Below are positions 8,359 to 18,635 of a stretch of DNA of 42,671 nucleotides, piece by piece (within the stretch, counting starts at the first letter, position 1; each line of letters opens with the position of its first letter). The position numbers and the translations under genes are program-made. The notes below the pieces were generated by a model that was given only the letters and a program-made list of their open reading frames with translations, did not search any database and had not been told where the DNA came from. The stretch covers positions 1 to 42,671 of the forward strand of contig JAGOKC010000009.1 in assembly GCA_017994835.1 (NCBI GenBank), written 5' to 3'. The stretch is from Aquabacterium sp. (lineage in GTDB: Bacteria; Pseudomonadota; Gammaproteobacteria; Burkholderiales; Burkholderiaceae_C).

Positions 8359-9528
8359 TCAGGCGTCCAGCGCCCGCCCCACCAGCCATTGTTTGACGGG
8401 CCCCAGGCGTTCGACCAGGGTCATGCCCGCATTGCGGACATCTTTGAGAGGGCCGCGCGGGTCTGCAAAAAGATGCAACAAACCATCGGTGAGGCCAGCC
8501 ATGGCGCGTGTGGGCATCTCGCGGCGACGTGCGTAGCGACGCAGGGTGCGCTCATCCCCAAGCGAACGCCAGGGTTCACGCGCACGTGCTTCACGCAAAA
8601 CGGTGACCAGCGCGTCCACATCGGCCAGACCAAGGTTGAGCCCTTGGCCAGCCAGAGGATGCACCTGATGGGCAGCATCCCCGAGCAAAACCCAACCGGG
8701 GCCCATCCAGCGATCGGCCTGCGCCAAAGCCAGAGGCCATCCCGCCACATCAGAAACCACACTGAGGTGCCCAATCTGCTCCGCAGCTTGAGGCGCTGAT
8801 TGCAGCACGGCGTCGTTGAGTTCCAACTCGAAATCAGCAGGCGTCAAGGACAACAGATGCTCGGCGCGGGCCTGAGGCACAGACCACACCAGGCCATATG
8901 ACGCGTCGGGGTCGGGTTGGCTGAAGGGCAACAAAGCGAGGATGTCGGGTGAGCGAAACCACTGACGGGCCACGCCGCTGTGCGGGCGCGTTGCCTTCAG
9001 GCGCGTGGCAACACCCCAGTGTCCGTATTCATGGCGCGAAAATTCAACGCCCAGTCTGGCACGGGTGCCCGATTGCTTGCCTTCGCAGATGGCGAGCAAG
9101 GACGCCTGAACTGGCGACTGTGCGCCTTGCACGGGCGACACCACTTCGAGGCGAGGCGCAAAGCGCAGTGCCTCACCCAAGAGCCGCTCCAGCGCTGCGG
9201 CATCTACGATCCAGGCCAGCTCTGGCACTTGTTGCTGCCAGGCAGAGAACGAAACTTCCCCCCCTGCGTCACCAACGACCCTCATCTCGAACACGGGCGA
9301 GGAAGACGCTTTGAGCGCAGGCCACACGCGCAAACGCTCCAGCAAGGTGATGGCGCGCGCGTTCAGCGCGTAGGTGCGGACGTCGGCCTTGGTCGGATGG
9401 GCCGCTTCCGGGGCGCGCGCCCAGGCTACGCGCCAACCCTCGGCAGACAAGGCCAGCGCCAGGCTCATGGCCACGGCACCGGAACCACTCACACACACAT
9501 CGAAACCCGTCGCACTCATGAGCATCAT
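8359..9528 (-). CDS. FAD-dependent hydroxylase, UbiH/UbiF/VisC family
   Basis: The family hydroxylates ubiquinone precursors using FAD and oxygen. This 389-residue protein has the N-terminal nucleotide motif GSGAVA (residues 15-20), which departs from the usual GxGxxG by Ala for the last Gly. It also has the RTYALNARAI block and the second FAD motif GDAAHQVHPLAGQGLNLG near residue 280. Which ring carbon it oxidises cannot be told from sequence. The start could be either of the tandem ATGs at 9523-9528 or the ATG three codons in (about 9519). It is followed by dsbC on the same strand. Confidence 0.88.
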   Translation of the reverse strand: MMLMSATGFDVCVSGSGAVAMSLALALSAEGWRVAWARAPEAAHPTKADVRTYALNARAITLLERLRVWPALKASSSPVFEMRVVGDAGGEVSFSAWQQQVPELAWIVDAAALERLLGEALRFAPRLEVVSPVQGAQSPVQASLLAICEGKQSGTRARLGVEFSRHEYGHWGVATRLKATRPHSGVARQWFRSPDILALLPFSQPDPDASYGLVWSVPQARAEHLLSLTPADFELELNDAVLQSAPQAAEQIGHLSVVSDVAGWPLALAQADRWMGPGWVLLGDAAHQVHPLAGQGLNLGLADVDALVTVLREARAREPWRSLGDERTLRRYARRREMPTRAMAGLTDGLLHLFADPRGPLKDVRNAGMTLVERLGPVKQWLVGRALDA

Positions 9529-9821
9529 CCAGAGAAAGAAGGATGCGGCAGAGCACGAAGCACCACCACAAGGTCATTAATCTAATCTGAATTCAGGTTG
9601 GTTGGACTGGCGTTGCCTCAAGGCATCAAAGGCGGCGGGTTAAAATGGTGTCTTCTCGATGCATTCCCGCACCCACACGGGCATCGCCTTGTCATGGGCG
9701 TGCGGGTGTTCGCCGTCGGCAACGATCACCCCCACGCTGATGCAGCGCAGGGCAGGTCAGCACGTTCACACTCCGTCTGGACCTGTGAGTGAGCAGGGCC
9801 TGATTTCAAAGGAATTTTTTC
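9529..9821 (+). other. Intergenic leader upstream of ychF
   Basis: This 293-base gap separates the divergent UbiH-like gene and ychF. No convincing gene is present. A -10-like TAAAAT is at 9641-9646, but no well-spaced -35 is obvious. CCCGCAC (9666-9672) and GTGCGGG (9700-9706) could form a hairpin in a long ychF leader. The ychF ribosome site AAGGA lies just before 9822. Confidence 0.4.
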
Positions 9822-10916
9822 ATGAGCCTCCAATGCGGCATCGTGGGCCTGCCCAACGTCGGCAAGTCCACCCTTTTCAATGCTTTGACCAAGGCCGGCA
9901 TTGCTGCAGAGAACTATCCCTTCTGCACCATTGAGCCCAATGTGGGCGTGGTGGAAGTACCCGACCCACGCTTGAACAAGCTGGCAGAGATCGTCAAACC
10001 TGAGCGCATCCTGCCCGCCATCGTGGAGTTCGTGGACATTGCCGGTCTGGTAGCCGGTGCCTCCAAGGGTGAAGGCCTGGGCAACCAGTTCCTCTCGCAC
10101 ATCCGCGAGACCGATGCCATCGTCAATGTGGTGCGCTGCTTTGAAGACGACAACGTGATCCACGTGGCCGGCAAGGTGGACCCGATCGCTGACATCGAGG
10201 TCATTCAGACTGAACTCTGCCTGGCCGACCTGGGCACGGTGGAGAAGAGCCTGCACCGCTACAACAAGGCCGCCCGCTCGGGCAATGACAAGGAAGCTGC
10301 CGCTCTGGTGAAGGTGCTGGAGAAGTGCCAGGCCGCACTGGACGAGGCCAAGCCCGTGCGCTCGATTGACTTCAGCAAGGAAGAGTGGGCCATCGTCAAG
10401 CCGCTGTGCCTGATCACGGCCAAGCCAGCGATGTTCGTGGGCAATGTCTCGGAGACCGGTTTCGAAAACAACCCGCTGCTGGACAAGCTGCGTGAGTACG
10501 CCGCAGCGCAAAAGGGCGAGGTTGTGGCCATTTGCGCCAAAACCGAGGCCGAGTTGGCCGAGATGGAAGATGAAGACCGCGCCATGTTCCTGGCCGAAAT
10601 GGGGCAGGATGAGCCGGGCCTGAACCGCCTGATCCGTGCTGCGTTCAAGCTGCTGGGCCTGCAGACCTATTTCACCGCGGGCGTGAAGGAAGTGCGCGCC
10701 TGGACCATCCATGTGGGCGACACGGCCCCGCAGGCAGCCGGCGTGATCCACACCGACTTCGAGAAGGGTTTCATCCGCGCCCAGACCATCGCGTTCGAAG
10801 ACTTCATCCAGTTCAAGGGCGAAGCGGGTGCGAAGGACGCGGGCAAGATGCGCGCGGAAGGCAAGGAATATGTGGTCAAGGATGGCGACGTGTTGAACTT
10901 CTTGTTCAACGTCTGA
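9822..10916 (+). CDS. ychF: Redox-regulated ATPase YchF
   Basis: YchF is an Obg-family P-loop protein that binds ATP rather than GTP and associates with ribosomes. It is a negative factor in oxidative stress response in E. coli. The 364-residue length is exact for the family. The P-loop GLPNVGKST is at residues 8-16, the switch-side [17 protein letters not shown] block follows, and the C-terminal TGS domain ends with the conserved [14 protein letters not shown] good AAGGA ribosome site precedes the ATG. It stands alone on the plus strand between intergenic regions. Confidence 0.98.
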   Translation: MSLQCGIVGLPNVGKSTLFNALTKAGIAAENYPFCTIEPNVGVVEVPDPRLNKLAEIVKPERILPAIVEFVDIAGLVAGASKGEGLGNQFLSHIRETDAIVNVVRCFEDDNVIHVAGKVDPIADIEVIQTELCLADLGTVEKSLHRYNKAARSGNDKEAAALVKVLEKCQAALDEAKPVRSIDFSKEEWAIVKPLCLITAKPAMFVGNVSETGFENNPLLDKLREYAAAQKGEVVAICAKTEAELAEMEDEDRAMFLAEMGQDEPGLNRLIRAAFKLLGLQTYFTAGVKEVRAWTIHVGDTAPQAAGVIHTDFEKGFIRAQTIAFEDFIQFKGEAGAKDAGKMRAEGKEYVVKDGDVLNFLFNV

Positions 10917-11159
10917 GGACGCCAGGACAGAAATCTGCCACGCCGATCAACAAATTTGACGGCGGCGGCCTGGAAGGTGGCAACTTTGAACGGGCATGCC
11001 ATTTTCCACAGCCCCCATGGCGCGACTGCACAACGCCAGTGACACCGAACGTGCGTTTTGCACTTGTATTTGCGGATATCTGTCAGATACTGCTGTCAGT
11101 GACGGTCTGCCGTCCATGTGAGAGGCAGACCACGACAGGCACAACGACCGAGGACGCGC
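10917..11159 (+). promoter_or_regulatory. Upstream region of the cheW-like gene
   Basis: This 243-base gap has no gene. TATCTG (11077-11082) and CAGATA (11084-11089) form a short near-perfect palindrome about 70 bases before the cheW start. A -35-like TTGCAC is at 11058-11063, but a matching -10 at good spacing is not clear. A GAGGA ribosome site lies just before the cheW ATG. Confidence 0.35.
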
Positions 11160-11750
11160 ATGGATACCTTGCAAGCTACCGCCCCACAGACCTTGACGGG
11201 TTCGTCCACGCAGGGAGGGGGTCAGGGTTCTTCTTTGGCCATGCGCCACACGCCGTCGCGCCAGGTGCGCCATGCACCTCCGGGTCGCGAGTACCTGACC
11301 TTCAGGCTGGGTGGTGAAGAGTACGGCATCGACATCCTGAAGGTGCAGGAAATTCGCTCGTATGAGCCACCTACCAAGATTGCCAACGCACCGGGCTACC
11401 TCAAGGGCGTGGTGAACCTGCGCGGCGTGATCGTGCCGATTGTGGATTTGCGCATCAAGTTCAACTGCCTCAATGCCAATGGCGAGGCCGAGATCAACAG
11501 CTTCACAGTGGTGATCGTGCTGAATGTGCGTGGCCGCGTGGTGGGCGCGGTGGTGGACTCCGTGAGCGATGTGATGCAACTGACCGAGCAGATGATCCGC
11601 CCGGCACCCGAGATGAGCAACTCGATCGTGGACACCACCTACATCACGGGCATCGCCAATGTGAGCGACCGCCTGCTGATCTTGATGGACATCGAGTCGC
11701 TGATGGGCAGTGCCGAGATGGGCTTGATCAACAGCCTGAGCCCGGACTGA
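11160..11750 (+). CDS. cheW: CheW-type chemotaxis coupling protein
   Basis: CheW links methyl-accepting chemoreceptors to the CheA kinase at the cytoplasmic face of the membrane. Residues about 45-190 form a complete CheW domain: [20 protein letters not shown], then [20 protein letters not shown], then [12 protein letters not shown] and the closing ILMDIESLM. The first 45 residues are a Thr/Gln/Gly-rich and basic leader that is longer than usual for CheW. The ATG at 11160 has a GAGGA site. No cheA, mcp or flagellar gene is in the window, so it is an isolated coupling protein here. A strong terminator follows it. Confidence 0.93.
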   Translation: MDTLQATAPQTLTGSSTQGGGQGSSLAMRHTPSRQVRHAPPGREYLTFRLGGEEYGIDILKVQEIRSYEPPTKIANAPGYLKGVVNLRGVIVPIVDLRIKFNCLNANGEAEINSFTVVIVLNVRGRVVGAVVDSVSDVMQLTEQMIRPAPEMSNSIVDTTYITGIANVSDRLLILMDIESLMGSAEMGLINSLSPD

Positions 11751-11776
11751 TCTGTCGGGTTTGCGCCTGACGAATG

Positions 11777-11799
11777 AGCCGGCTGCGTGCCGGCTTTTT
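11777..11799 (+). terminator. Rho-independent terminator after cheW
   Basis: AGCCGGC (11777-11783) and GCCGGCT (11789-11795) pair around the loop TGCGT and run straight into five T residues ending at 11799. It sits 26 bases after the cheW stop, which makes cheW a single-gene transcript on its 3' side. Confidence 0.9.
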
Positions 11800-11854
11800 C
11801 ATGCCCGCAAGGCAAGGCGGGCGCAGGGAACATCGCCCCTGCCCTGCCCCTGCG

Positions 11855-14470
11855 TCACTCGGCTTGTCGCAGGGTGAGCGCCACGGGGCGCTGCACCACG
11901 CCGCGCAGGCTCCACCAGCCTGCGAGCCAGGCCAGCAATGCCCCTGAGACTGCCCCCAGCAGCGGCCACCACAAGGGTGCCTGCCAGGCAAAGTCAAACA
12001 CCTTGGCGGCCAGCACGGCCCCGATGGCCAGGGCGGCGGCGGCCGACAAGGCCCCGGCCAGCGCACCCACACCCAGCAGTTCGATGCGCTGCACGCGCGC
12101 CAGCAGGGCTTGGGTGGCCCCCAGGGAGCGCAAGATGGCCCACTCACGGGCGCGACGCTCGCGCGAGGTCATCAGACCGGCCATCAGCACGATCAGGCCG
12201 GCGACCAGCGTGAAGATGAACAGGAACTCGACCGCCGTGATGACCTGGGCCAGCACGCGCTGGATCTGGTTGAGGGTGGCTGAGACGTCCACCACGGTGA
12301 GGTTGGGGAAGCGTTGGATCAGGGTGCGGTCGAGCGGGGATTGCTCGGGCATGCGGAAGGCGGTGATGTAGGTGGCGGGCCAGTCGGGCATGGCTTTGGA
12401 CGGGGCCATCACGAAGAAGTTGACGCGCATGGAGGCCCAGTCCACCTTGCGCAGGCTGGTGACGCGGCCCTCGTGCTGCACGCCGGCCATGTCAAAGCGC
12501 ATGCGGTCGCCCAGCTTGAGCCCCAGGGTCTCGGCCAGACCGGCTTCGACACTGAAGGCATCGGGTTCTTCGGCCTGGTAGCGACCGGCGACGACGGGGT
12601 TGTGTGCAGGCGACTGCGCCGCGTAGCTGAGGTTGAACTCGCGTTCGACGAGGCGTTGGGCACGCTCGTCTGCCTGGTCCTGCGCCCGCACAGCTTGCCC
12701 GTTGATGCTGAGCAGACGCGCCCGCACCATCGGGTACCAGTCATATTGGGTGACACCGGCTTGCTTGAGGGCAGCCTGGAAGTCATTGACCTGATCGGGC
12801 TGGATGTTGATGACGAAGCGGTTGGGAGAATCGGGTGGGGTCGCGGCACGCCAGCTTGCGACCAGATCGGTGCGGATGAGGATCAGCAGCATGAGGGCCA
12901 ACAGGCCCACGCCCAGAGCGCAGACCTGAACGATGGTGTGCCCAGGCTGTGCCGTGAGCTGTCGGGTGGCGAGGGTGAGCCAGGGCGGCAGTCGCCCCGC
13001 GAAGGCTTGCGCGGCGCGCTGGAGCACCCAGACGGCCAGTGCTGCAAAGACGGCAAATACCAGCACAGCGAGGGCGAAACCACCCAGCGCAATGGCACCC
13101 AGTTTCAGGTCTTGCGCCACGACCAGCAGCAGGCCAACCAGCGCCCCGATGCCCAGCACGGCCATGCCCAGCGAGAGCACCTTGACTTGCCCCAGATCGC
13201 GGCGCAGCACGCGCAGAGGGGGCACCTGGGCCAGTTGCAGCACCGGCGGCAGGCCAAAGCCCAGCGTCAGCAGGACACCCGTACCGAGTCCCAGCAAAAC
13301 AGGTTGCCAACCCGCAGCGGGCAGGGCCACGTTGACCAGATCGGCCAGGATGTGGACGAAGACGTGGTGGAAGCCCCAACCCAGCAGCAAACCCAGCACG
13401 CTGGCCAGCACGCCCACCAGCAGGAACTGCAAGGCATAAGACCAGGCCATGGCCGATTGTGAGACCCCGAGCACGCGCATCAGGGCGCAGTCGTCGAGGC
13501 GGCGTTGGGCAAAGTCACGCGACACGACGGCCACGGCCACGGCTGAGAGCAAGGCGGCCAGCAAGGCCACCAGGCGCAGGAACAAGGCGGCGCGGTCGAG
13601 TGTCGCGCGCATTTCCGGTCGTCCCTGGTCCAGGGTTTCAACGCGCACGCCACGCAGCTTTTCAACGACCGGTTCGCTGTCGCGCACGAAGCGCCGCAAG
13701 GCTGCCTGGGCAGCCGCGTCACTCGGCGGTGTGCCAGCAAGTTGAGCCGGTGCCCCCACATCACCCCGGCGCGCAGGACCCGCGACCAGCAAACGGTAGG
13801 TGACGCGACTGGCAGGCTGGATGAGCTCGGTGACGGGCAGGTCAGCCGCACGGATCAGGACACGGGGCGAGAAGGAACTGAAGCCCGATCCCCGGTCAGG
13901 TTCGTTGACGATGACGGCACTGATGCGGAAGGACGCTTCGCCCAGCCAGAGCGCATCACCGGTCTTCAGATTCAGTGCCAGCAGCAGACCGGGGTCCACC
14001 CAGGCTTCGCCCGCGCGAGGACCACCTGCCGGAGCCGACGCAGTGGTTTGAACATGACCATGCGCATCTGGCTGACCAAGCGTGAGTTGGCCACGCAACG
14101 GGTAGGCCTCGCTCACGGCCTTGATGCTGGCGAGTCTGGCCTCCCCACCCTGCTCGTCAGGGGCACGCGCCATGCTGGGGAAGCTGATGGTGCGCGCGGT
14201 GCGCAGCGGGGCAATCTGGGCGCGACGGGCAAAGTCATCGGGCAGGGGTTGATCGCTGACCACCACGGCATCGCCACCGAGCAACTGTGCGGCATCACGA
14301 CTGAGGCCGCGTTCGATGCGGTCGGCAAAAAATGCCACAGCGCTGAGAGCGGCCACGGCCAGGGTCACCGCCACCAGCAAGACCCGCATGCTGGTGGCGC
14401 GCAGGTCGCGACGGGTCTGTGTCAACGCCCAGCGCCAGGCGGGAATGGTGCGCAAAAAGGGGTCAACCAT
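11855..14470 (-). CDS. FtsX-type ABC transporter permease (YbbP-like)
   Basis: The 871-residue protein is a large inner-membrane permease of the MacB/FtsX superfamily, resembling YbbP. An N-terminal helix (VLLVAVTLAVAALSAVAFFA) is followed by a large periplasmic domain. Then comes a central FtsX segment (ALFLRLVALLAALLSAVAVAVVSRDFAQRR and the following helices), a second periplasmic domain (about residues 540-710), and a C-terminal FtsX segment (FIFTLVAGLIVLMAGLMTSRERRAREWAILRSLGAT). YbbP normally works with the ATPase YbbA and is often beside it; no ATPase gene is adjacent here. It diverges from the YoaK-type gene 70 bases away. The substrate is unknown. Confidence 0.88.
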   Translation of the reverse strand: MVDPFLRTIPAWRWALTQTRRDLRATSMRVLLVAVTLAVAALSAVAFFADRIERGLSRDAAQLLGGDAVVVSDQPLPDDFARRAQIAPLRTARTISFPSMARAPDEQGGEARLASIKAVSEAYPLRGQLTLGQPDAHGHVQTTASAPAGGPRAGEAWVDPGLLLALNLKTGDALWLGEASFRISAVIVNEPDRGSGFSSFSPRVLIRAADLPVTELIQPASRVTYRLLVAGPARRGDVGAPAQLAGTPPSDAAAQAALRRFVRDSEPVVEKLRGVRVETLDQGRPEMRATLDRAALFLRLVALLAALLSAVAVAVVSRDFAQRRLDDCALMRVLGVSQSAMAWSYALQFLLVGVLASVLGLLLGWGFHHVFVHILADLVNVALPAAGWQPVLLGLGTGVLLTLGFGLPPVLQLAQVPPLRVLRRDLGQVKVLSLGMAVLGIGALVGLLLVVAQDLKLGAIALGGFALAVLVFAVFAALAVWVLQRAAQAFAGRLPPWLTLATRQLTAQPGHTIVQVCALGVGLLALMLLILIRTDLVASWRAATPPDSPNRFVINIQPDQVNDFQAALKQAGVTQYDWYPMVRARLLSINGQAVRAQDQADERAQRLVEREFNLSYAAQSPAHNPVVAGRYQAEEPDAFSVEAGLAETLGLKLGDRMRFDMAGVQHEGRVTSLRKVDWASMRVNFFVMAPSKAMPDWPATYITAFRMPEQSPLDRTLIQRFPNLTVVDVSATLNQIQRVLAQVITAVEFLFIFTLVAGLIVLMAGLMTSRERRAREWAILRSLGATQALLARVQRIELLGVGALAGALSAAAALAIGAVLAAKVFDFAWQAPLWWPLLGAVSGALLAWLAGWWSLRGVVQRPVALTLRQAE

Positions 14471-14540
14471 GTCTGTTCATTGTCTGCAAAGGCGTGCTAT
14501 TGAGCGATGATGGCAGCTTTAGCGGAAGTTTGCTCAAACC

Positions 14541-15326
14541 ATGCCCGTCGAGTACCTGCGGACCCTGACCGCGCCTGAGCGCACTGGGCGCACCGATGTT
14601 CACCTGGGTCTGTTCCTGGCTTTCAATGCCGGTGCCATCAATGCGGGCGGCTTTCTGGCGGTCAGTCAGTACACATCGCACATGACAGGTCTGGTGTCGG
14701 AGATGGCCGACCATCTGGCGCTGGGGCACATGGAGCTGGTCAAGGGGGTGTTGGTATCGGTGCTGGCGTTTTTAGCGGGTGCAGCCACCTCGGCAGTCAT
14801 GATCAACTGGGCGCGCCGCCGCCGCTCGCGTCACGAATATTCAGCCCCTCTGCTGCTGGTGGCGATCCTGATGCTGGTGTTCGGGGTGCTGGGCGCTTAC
14901 CACCGGGTCATCGGTTCATCGCTGATCGTGACGGTGGTGCTGCTGTGTTTCATCATGGGTTTGCAAAACGCCATGATCACCAAGGTATCGAATTCGGTGA
15001 TCCGCACCACGCATGTGACTGGCATGATCACCGACATCGGGATCGAGCTGGGGCGAATGCTGTACTGGAACCGCACGCCCGACACACCCGAACACCCCGC
15101 TGTGCGGGCCAACCTCAAGCGCCTGCGGCTGCATGTCAGCTTGGTGGTGATGTTCTTTCTGGGTGGCTTGCTGGGGGCGCTGGGGTTCAAGCACCTGGGC
15201 TACATTGCCACGGTGCCTCCTGCGCTGCTGCTGGCCGCCCTGTCGTCGCTGCAGTTCATACCCGACCGTAACGCGGATGTGCGCCAAAGCGCGCGCGCAC
15301 CCGTGTCTGTGGACGATCAGGCCTGA
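14541..15326 (+). CDS. YoaK family (DUF1275) membrane protein
   Basis: The 261-residue protein has about six hydrophobic segments and the DUF1275 hallmark early in the chain: FLAFNAGAINAGGFLAVSQY followed by TSHMTGLVS. A second block, GLQNAMITKVSNSVIRTTHV and TGMITDIGIELG, is also typical. Some distantly related plant and bacterial members have been discussed as transporters, but the function here is unknown. It diverges from the FtsX permease and is convergent with the adenine-deaminase-type gene, with one base between the stop codons. Confidence 0.87.
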   Translation: MPVEYLRTLTAPERTGRTDVHLGLFLAFNAGAINAGGFLAVSQYTSHMTGLVSEMADHLALGHMELVKGVLVSVLAFLAGAATSAVMINWARRRRSRHEYSAPLLLVAILMLVFGVLGAYHRVIGSSLIVTVVLLCFIMGLQNAMITKVSNSVIRTTHVTGMITDIGIELGRMLYWNRTPDTPEHPAVRANLKRLRLHVSLVVMFFLGGLLGALGFKHLGYIATVPPALLLAALSSLQFIPDRNADVRQSARAPVSVDDQA

Positions 15327-15327
15327 A

Positions 15328-16497
<1,170 letters not shown>

Positions 16498-17658
16498 TCA
16501 TTTGCCAGTGGGCACCAAACCTTCCACGCCCTTGACGTAGAAATCGATGCGACCGAGGAACTGGTCAGTTGCCACCTCGCCAGCGGCCAGCACGACCTTG
16601 CCTTCGGTGGTCACAACAGGGCCTTTCCAGATGGTGAAGCTGCCGTCCTTCAGGCCAGACTTGATGGTCTCGACCTTGGTCTTGATCGAAGCCGGCACGA
16701 CGTCGGACATGGCCACCAGATCAATGGCTCCTTCCTTCATGCCCCACCAGACGCGACCGGGTGACCAAGTGCCGTCCAACACATCCTTGGTCGCTTTGAT
16801 GTAGTACGGCCCCCAGTTGATGACCGCTGAGGCCAGGTGGGCCTTGGGGCCAAAGTGACTCATGTTGGCATTCCAGCCGAAGGCGTACTTGCCAGCCCTC
16901 TCAGCCGTTTGCAGCACAGCAGCCGAGTCGGTGTTCTGCAGCAGAACGTCGGCACCCTGGTTCAGCAGGCTTTGTGCGGCTTCAGTTTCCTTGGGGGGAT
17001 CGAACCAGTCATTGACCCAGACCACCTTGGTCGTGATCCTGGGGTTGACACTCTGTGCACCCAGGGTGAAGGCGTTGATGTTGCGAATCACCTCAGGGAT
17101 GGGGATGGCACCGACCACACCCAGGATGTTGGTCCGGGTCATCGAGCCCGCAATCACGCCCGCAATGTAGGCACCCTCGTAGGTGCGAGCGTCGTAGGTT
17201 CGCAAATTGGTGCTCGTCTTGTAGCCGGTGCCGTGCTCGAACTTGATCTCGGGGTGATCTGCCGCGACCTTGAGCATGGGCTCCATGTACCCAAAGCTGG
17301 TTCCGAACACCAGCGTGGCCCCCTGCCCGACCAGGTCACGGATCACGCGCTCAGCTTCAGGGCCTTCGGGCACATTCTCGACGATGCGGGTTTTGACTTT
17401 GTCACCAAACTCCCGCTCGACGGCCAACCGCCCCTCGTTGTGGGCATGGTTCCAGCCTGCATCACCCACCGGGCCGATGTAGGCAAAGGCAATGTGCAGA
17501 GGCTCGATTGCAATGGGCAATGGGGTTGCCTTGGATGCGCCGCCGGGAGCAGCGTCCGGCTCGGTCTTGCCACACCCCATCAAAGCAGTCGCGGTGACGG
17601 CCATGACCACCCAGCCACTCATCTTCAGCAGAGCGCGTTTGTGCATCGTTGAGGTCAT
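16498..17658 (-). CDS. BMP family ABC transporter substrate-binding lipoprotein
   Basis: The 386-residue protein belongs to the basic membrane protein (PnrA/BmpA) family, which binds purine nucleosides or related ligands for ABC import. A lipoprotein signal is clear: hydrophobic stretch to ATALMGC with the lipidated Cys29. The family blocks IAFAYIGPVGDAGWNHAHN, FGTSFGYMEPMLK and YDARTYEGAYIAGVIAG follow. The start with a GGAGATGA ribosome site at 17658 is preferred over the second ATG four codons on. It follows the second permease gene after 29 bases. The neighbours guaD and adenine deaminase suggest a purine ligand. Confidence 0.93.
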   Translation of the reverse strand: MTSTMHKRALLKMSGWVVMAVTATALMGCGKTEPDAAPGGASKATPLPIAIEPLHIAFAYIGPVGDAGWNHAHNEGRLAVEREFGDKVKTRIVENVPEGPEAERVIRDLVGQGATLVFGTSFGYMEPMLKVAADHPEIKFEHGTGYKTSTNLRTYDARTYEGAYIAGVIAGSMTRTNILGVVGAIPIPEVIRNINAFTLGAQSVNPRITTKVVWVNDWFDPPKETEAAQSLLNQGADVLLQNTDSAAVLQTAERAGKYAFGWNANMSHFGPKAHLASAVINWGPYYIKATKDVLDGTWSPGRVWWGMKEGAIDLVAMSDVVPASIKTKVETIKSGLKDGSFTIWKGPVVTTEGKVVLAAGEVATDQFLGRIDFYVKGVEGLVPTGK

Positions 17659-17687
17659 TTCATCTCCAAATATGAAAACAGGCCGAA

Positions 17688-18635
17688 CTACTGACCTGGA
17701 TGGAAAGGTTTACCCAGTGACGCGGGCATGTTCAAACGGATCCAGGCAGGGTTGCGCGAGATCAGCACCAGCACGACGATGGTGGCGAGATACGGCAGCA
17801 TGGTCAGAAATTGACTGGGAATGGCCACACCCTGCCCTTGCATTTGAAACTGCAGCATGGTGACACAACCAAACAGATATCCGCCCAACAGCACGCGCCC
17901 GGGACGCCAGGTGGCGAAAGTGGTCAACGCCAGGGCGATCCAACCCTTGCCTGCCACCATGCCTTCAACCCACATGGGGGTGTAGGCCACCGAGATGTAA
18001 GCCCCGGCCAGGCCACACAGCGCGCCGCCGCCCATCACTGCAGCCAAGCGGATGGGACGCACCGCATAGCCCAGGGCATACGCCGATTCGGGGGATTCGC
18101 CCACCGCGCGCAGCACCAAGCCGGGGCGCGAACGCATCAGGAACCAGGTCATGCCGATGGCCAGCAGCACCGCGATGTAAACCAGCGGGTGGTGTTTGAA
18201 GAAGGCAGCGCCCACAAAAGGCAGGTCAGACAACCAGGGGATGTCGAAATGGGGTCGCTCGGGCAGGCGCTCTTGCGTGTAGCGGATGCCCACAAACGCG
18301 CTCAGGCCCGATCCGAACAGGCTGAGCGCCAGGCCCGTGGCGTACTGGTTGGTGTTGAGCCAGATGACCAGCAGGCCGAACACGCCAGCCATGACGGCCC
18401 CCGCCAAGGCACCCGCGCCAAAGGCCAGCCAGTCGTTGCCGGTGGCGACGCCGGTGGCAAAACCAGCAATCGCGGCCACGAGCATCATGCCCTCGGTCCC
18501 CAGATTGAGCACGCCGGCCCGCTCGTTGAGCAAGAGGCCCAGGGCGGCCAGGGCCACCACGGTGCCGGCATTGAGGGTGGCGGCAATCAGCAGCGCCAGC
18601 GAATCGGCAGTGATGAAGGAGGTGACTTCGTTCAT
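17688..18635 (-). CDS. BMP-type ABC transporter permease (second subunit)
   Basis: The 315-residue membrane protein is the shorter of the two permeases of a nucleoside-type ABC importer (compare NupQ/YufQ). It has about eight to nine helices, with LLLNERAGVLNLGTEGMMLV near residue 35 and the GLALSLFGSGLSAFVG segment. The start ATG (18633-18635) overlaps the stop of the upstream permease by four bases (ATGA), so the two are translationally coupled. A late block, MGGGALCGLAGAYISVAYTP, is typical of this permease type. Confidence 0.93.
   Translation of the reverse strand: MNEVTSFITADSLALLIAATLNAGTVVALAALGLLLNERAGVLNLGTEGMMLVAAIAGFATGVATGNDWLAFGAGALAGAVMAGVFGLLVIWLNTNQYATGLALSLFGSGLSAFVGIRYTQERLPERPHFDIPWLSDLPFVGAAFFKHHPLVYIAVLLAIGMTWFLMRSRPGLVLRAVGESPESAYALGYAVRPIRLAAVMGGGALCGLAGAYISVAYTPMWVEGMVAGKGWIALALTTFATWRPGRVLLGGYLFGCVTMLQFQMQGQGVAIPSQFLTMLPYLATIVVLVLISRNPAWIRLNMPASLGKPFHPGQ

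Noticed and set aside
9598-9792. Possible small gene upstream of ychF
   Set aside because: It has no convincing ribosome site, no recognisable domain and starts inside the likely promoter region.
12314-13462. Long plus-strand open frame opposite the FtsX permease
   Set aside because: The composition is His/Gln/Gly/Asp-rich as expected from an antisense frame. The minus-strand gene is clearly the real one.
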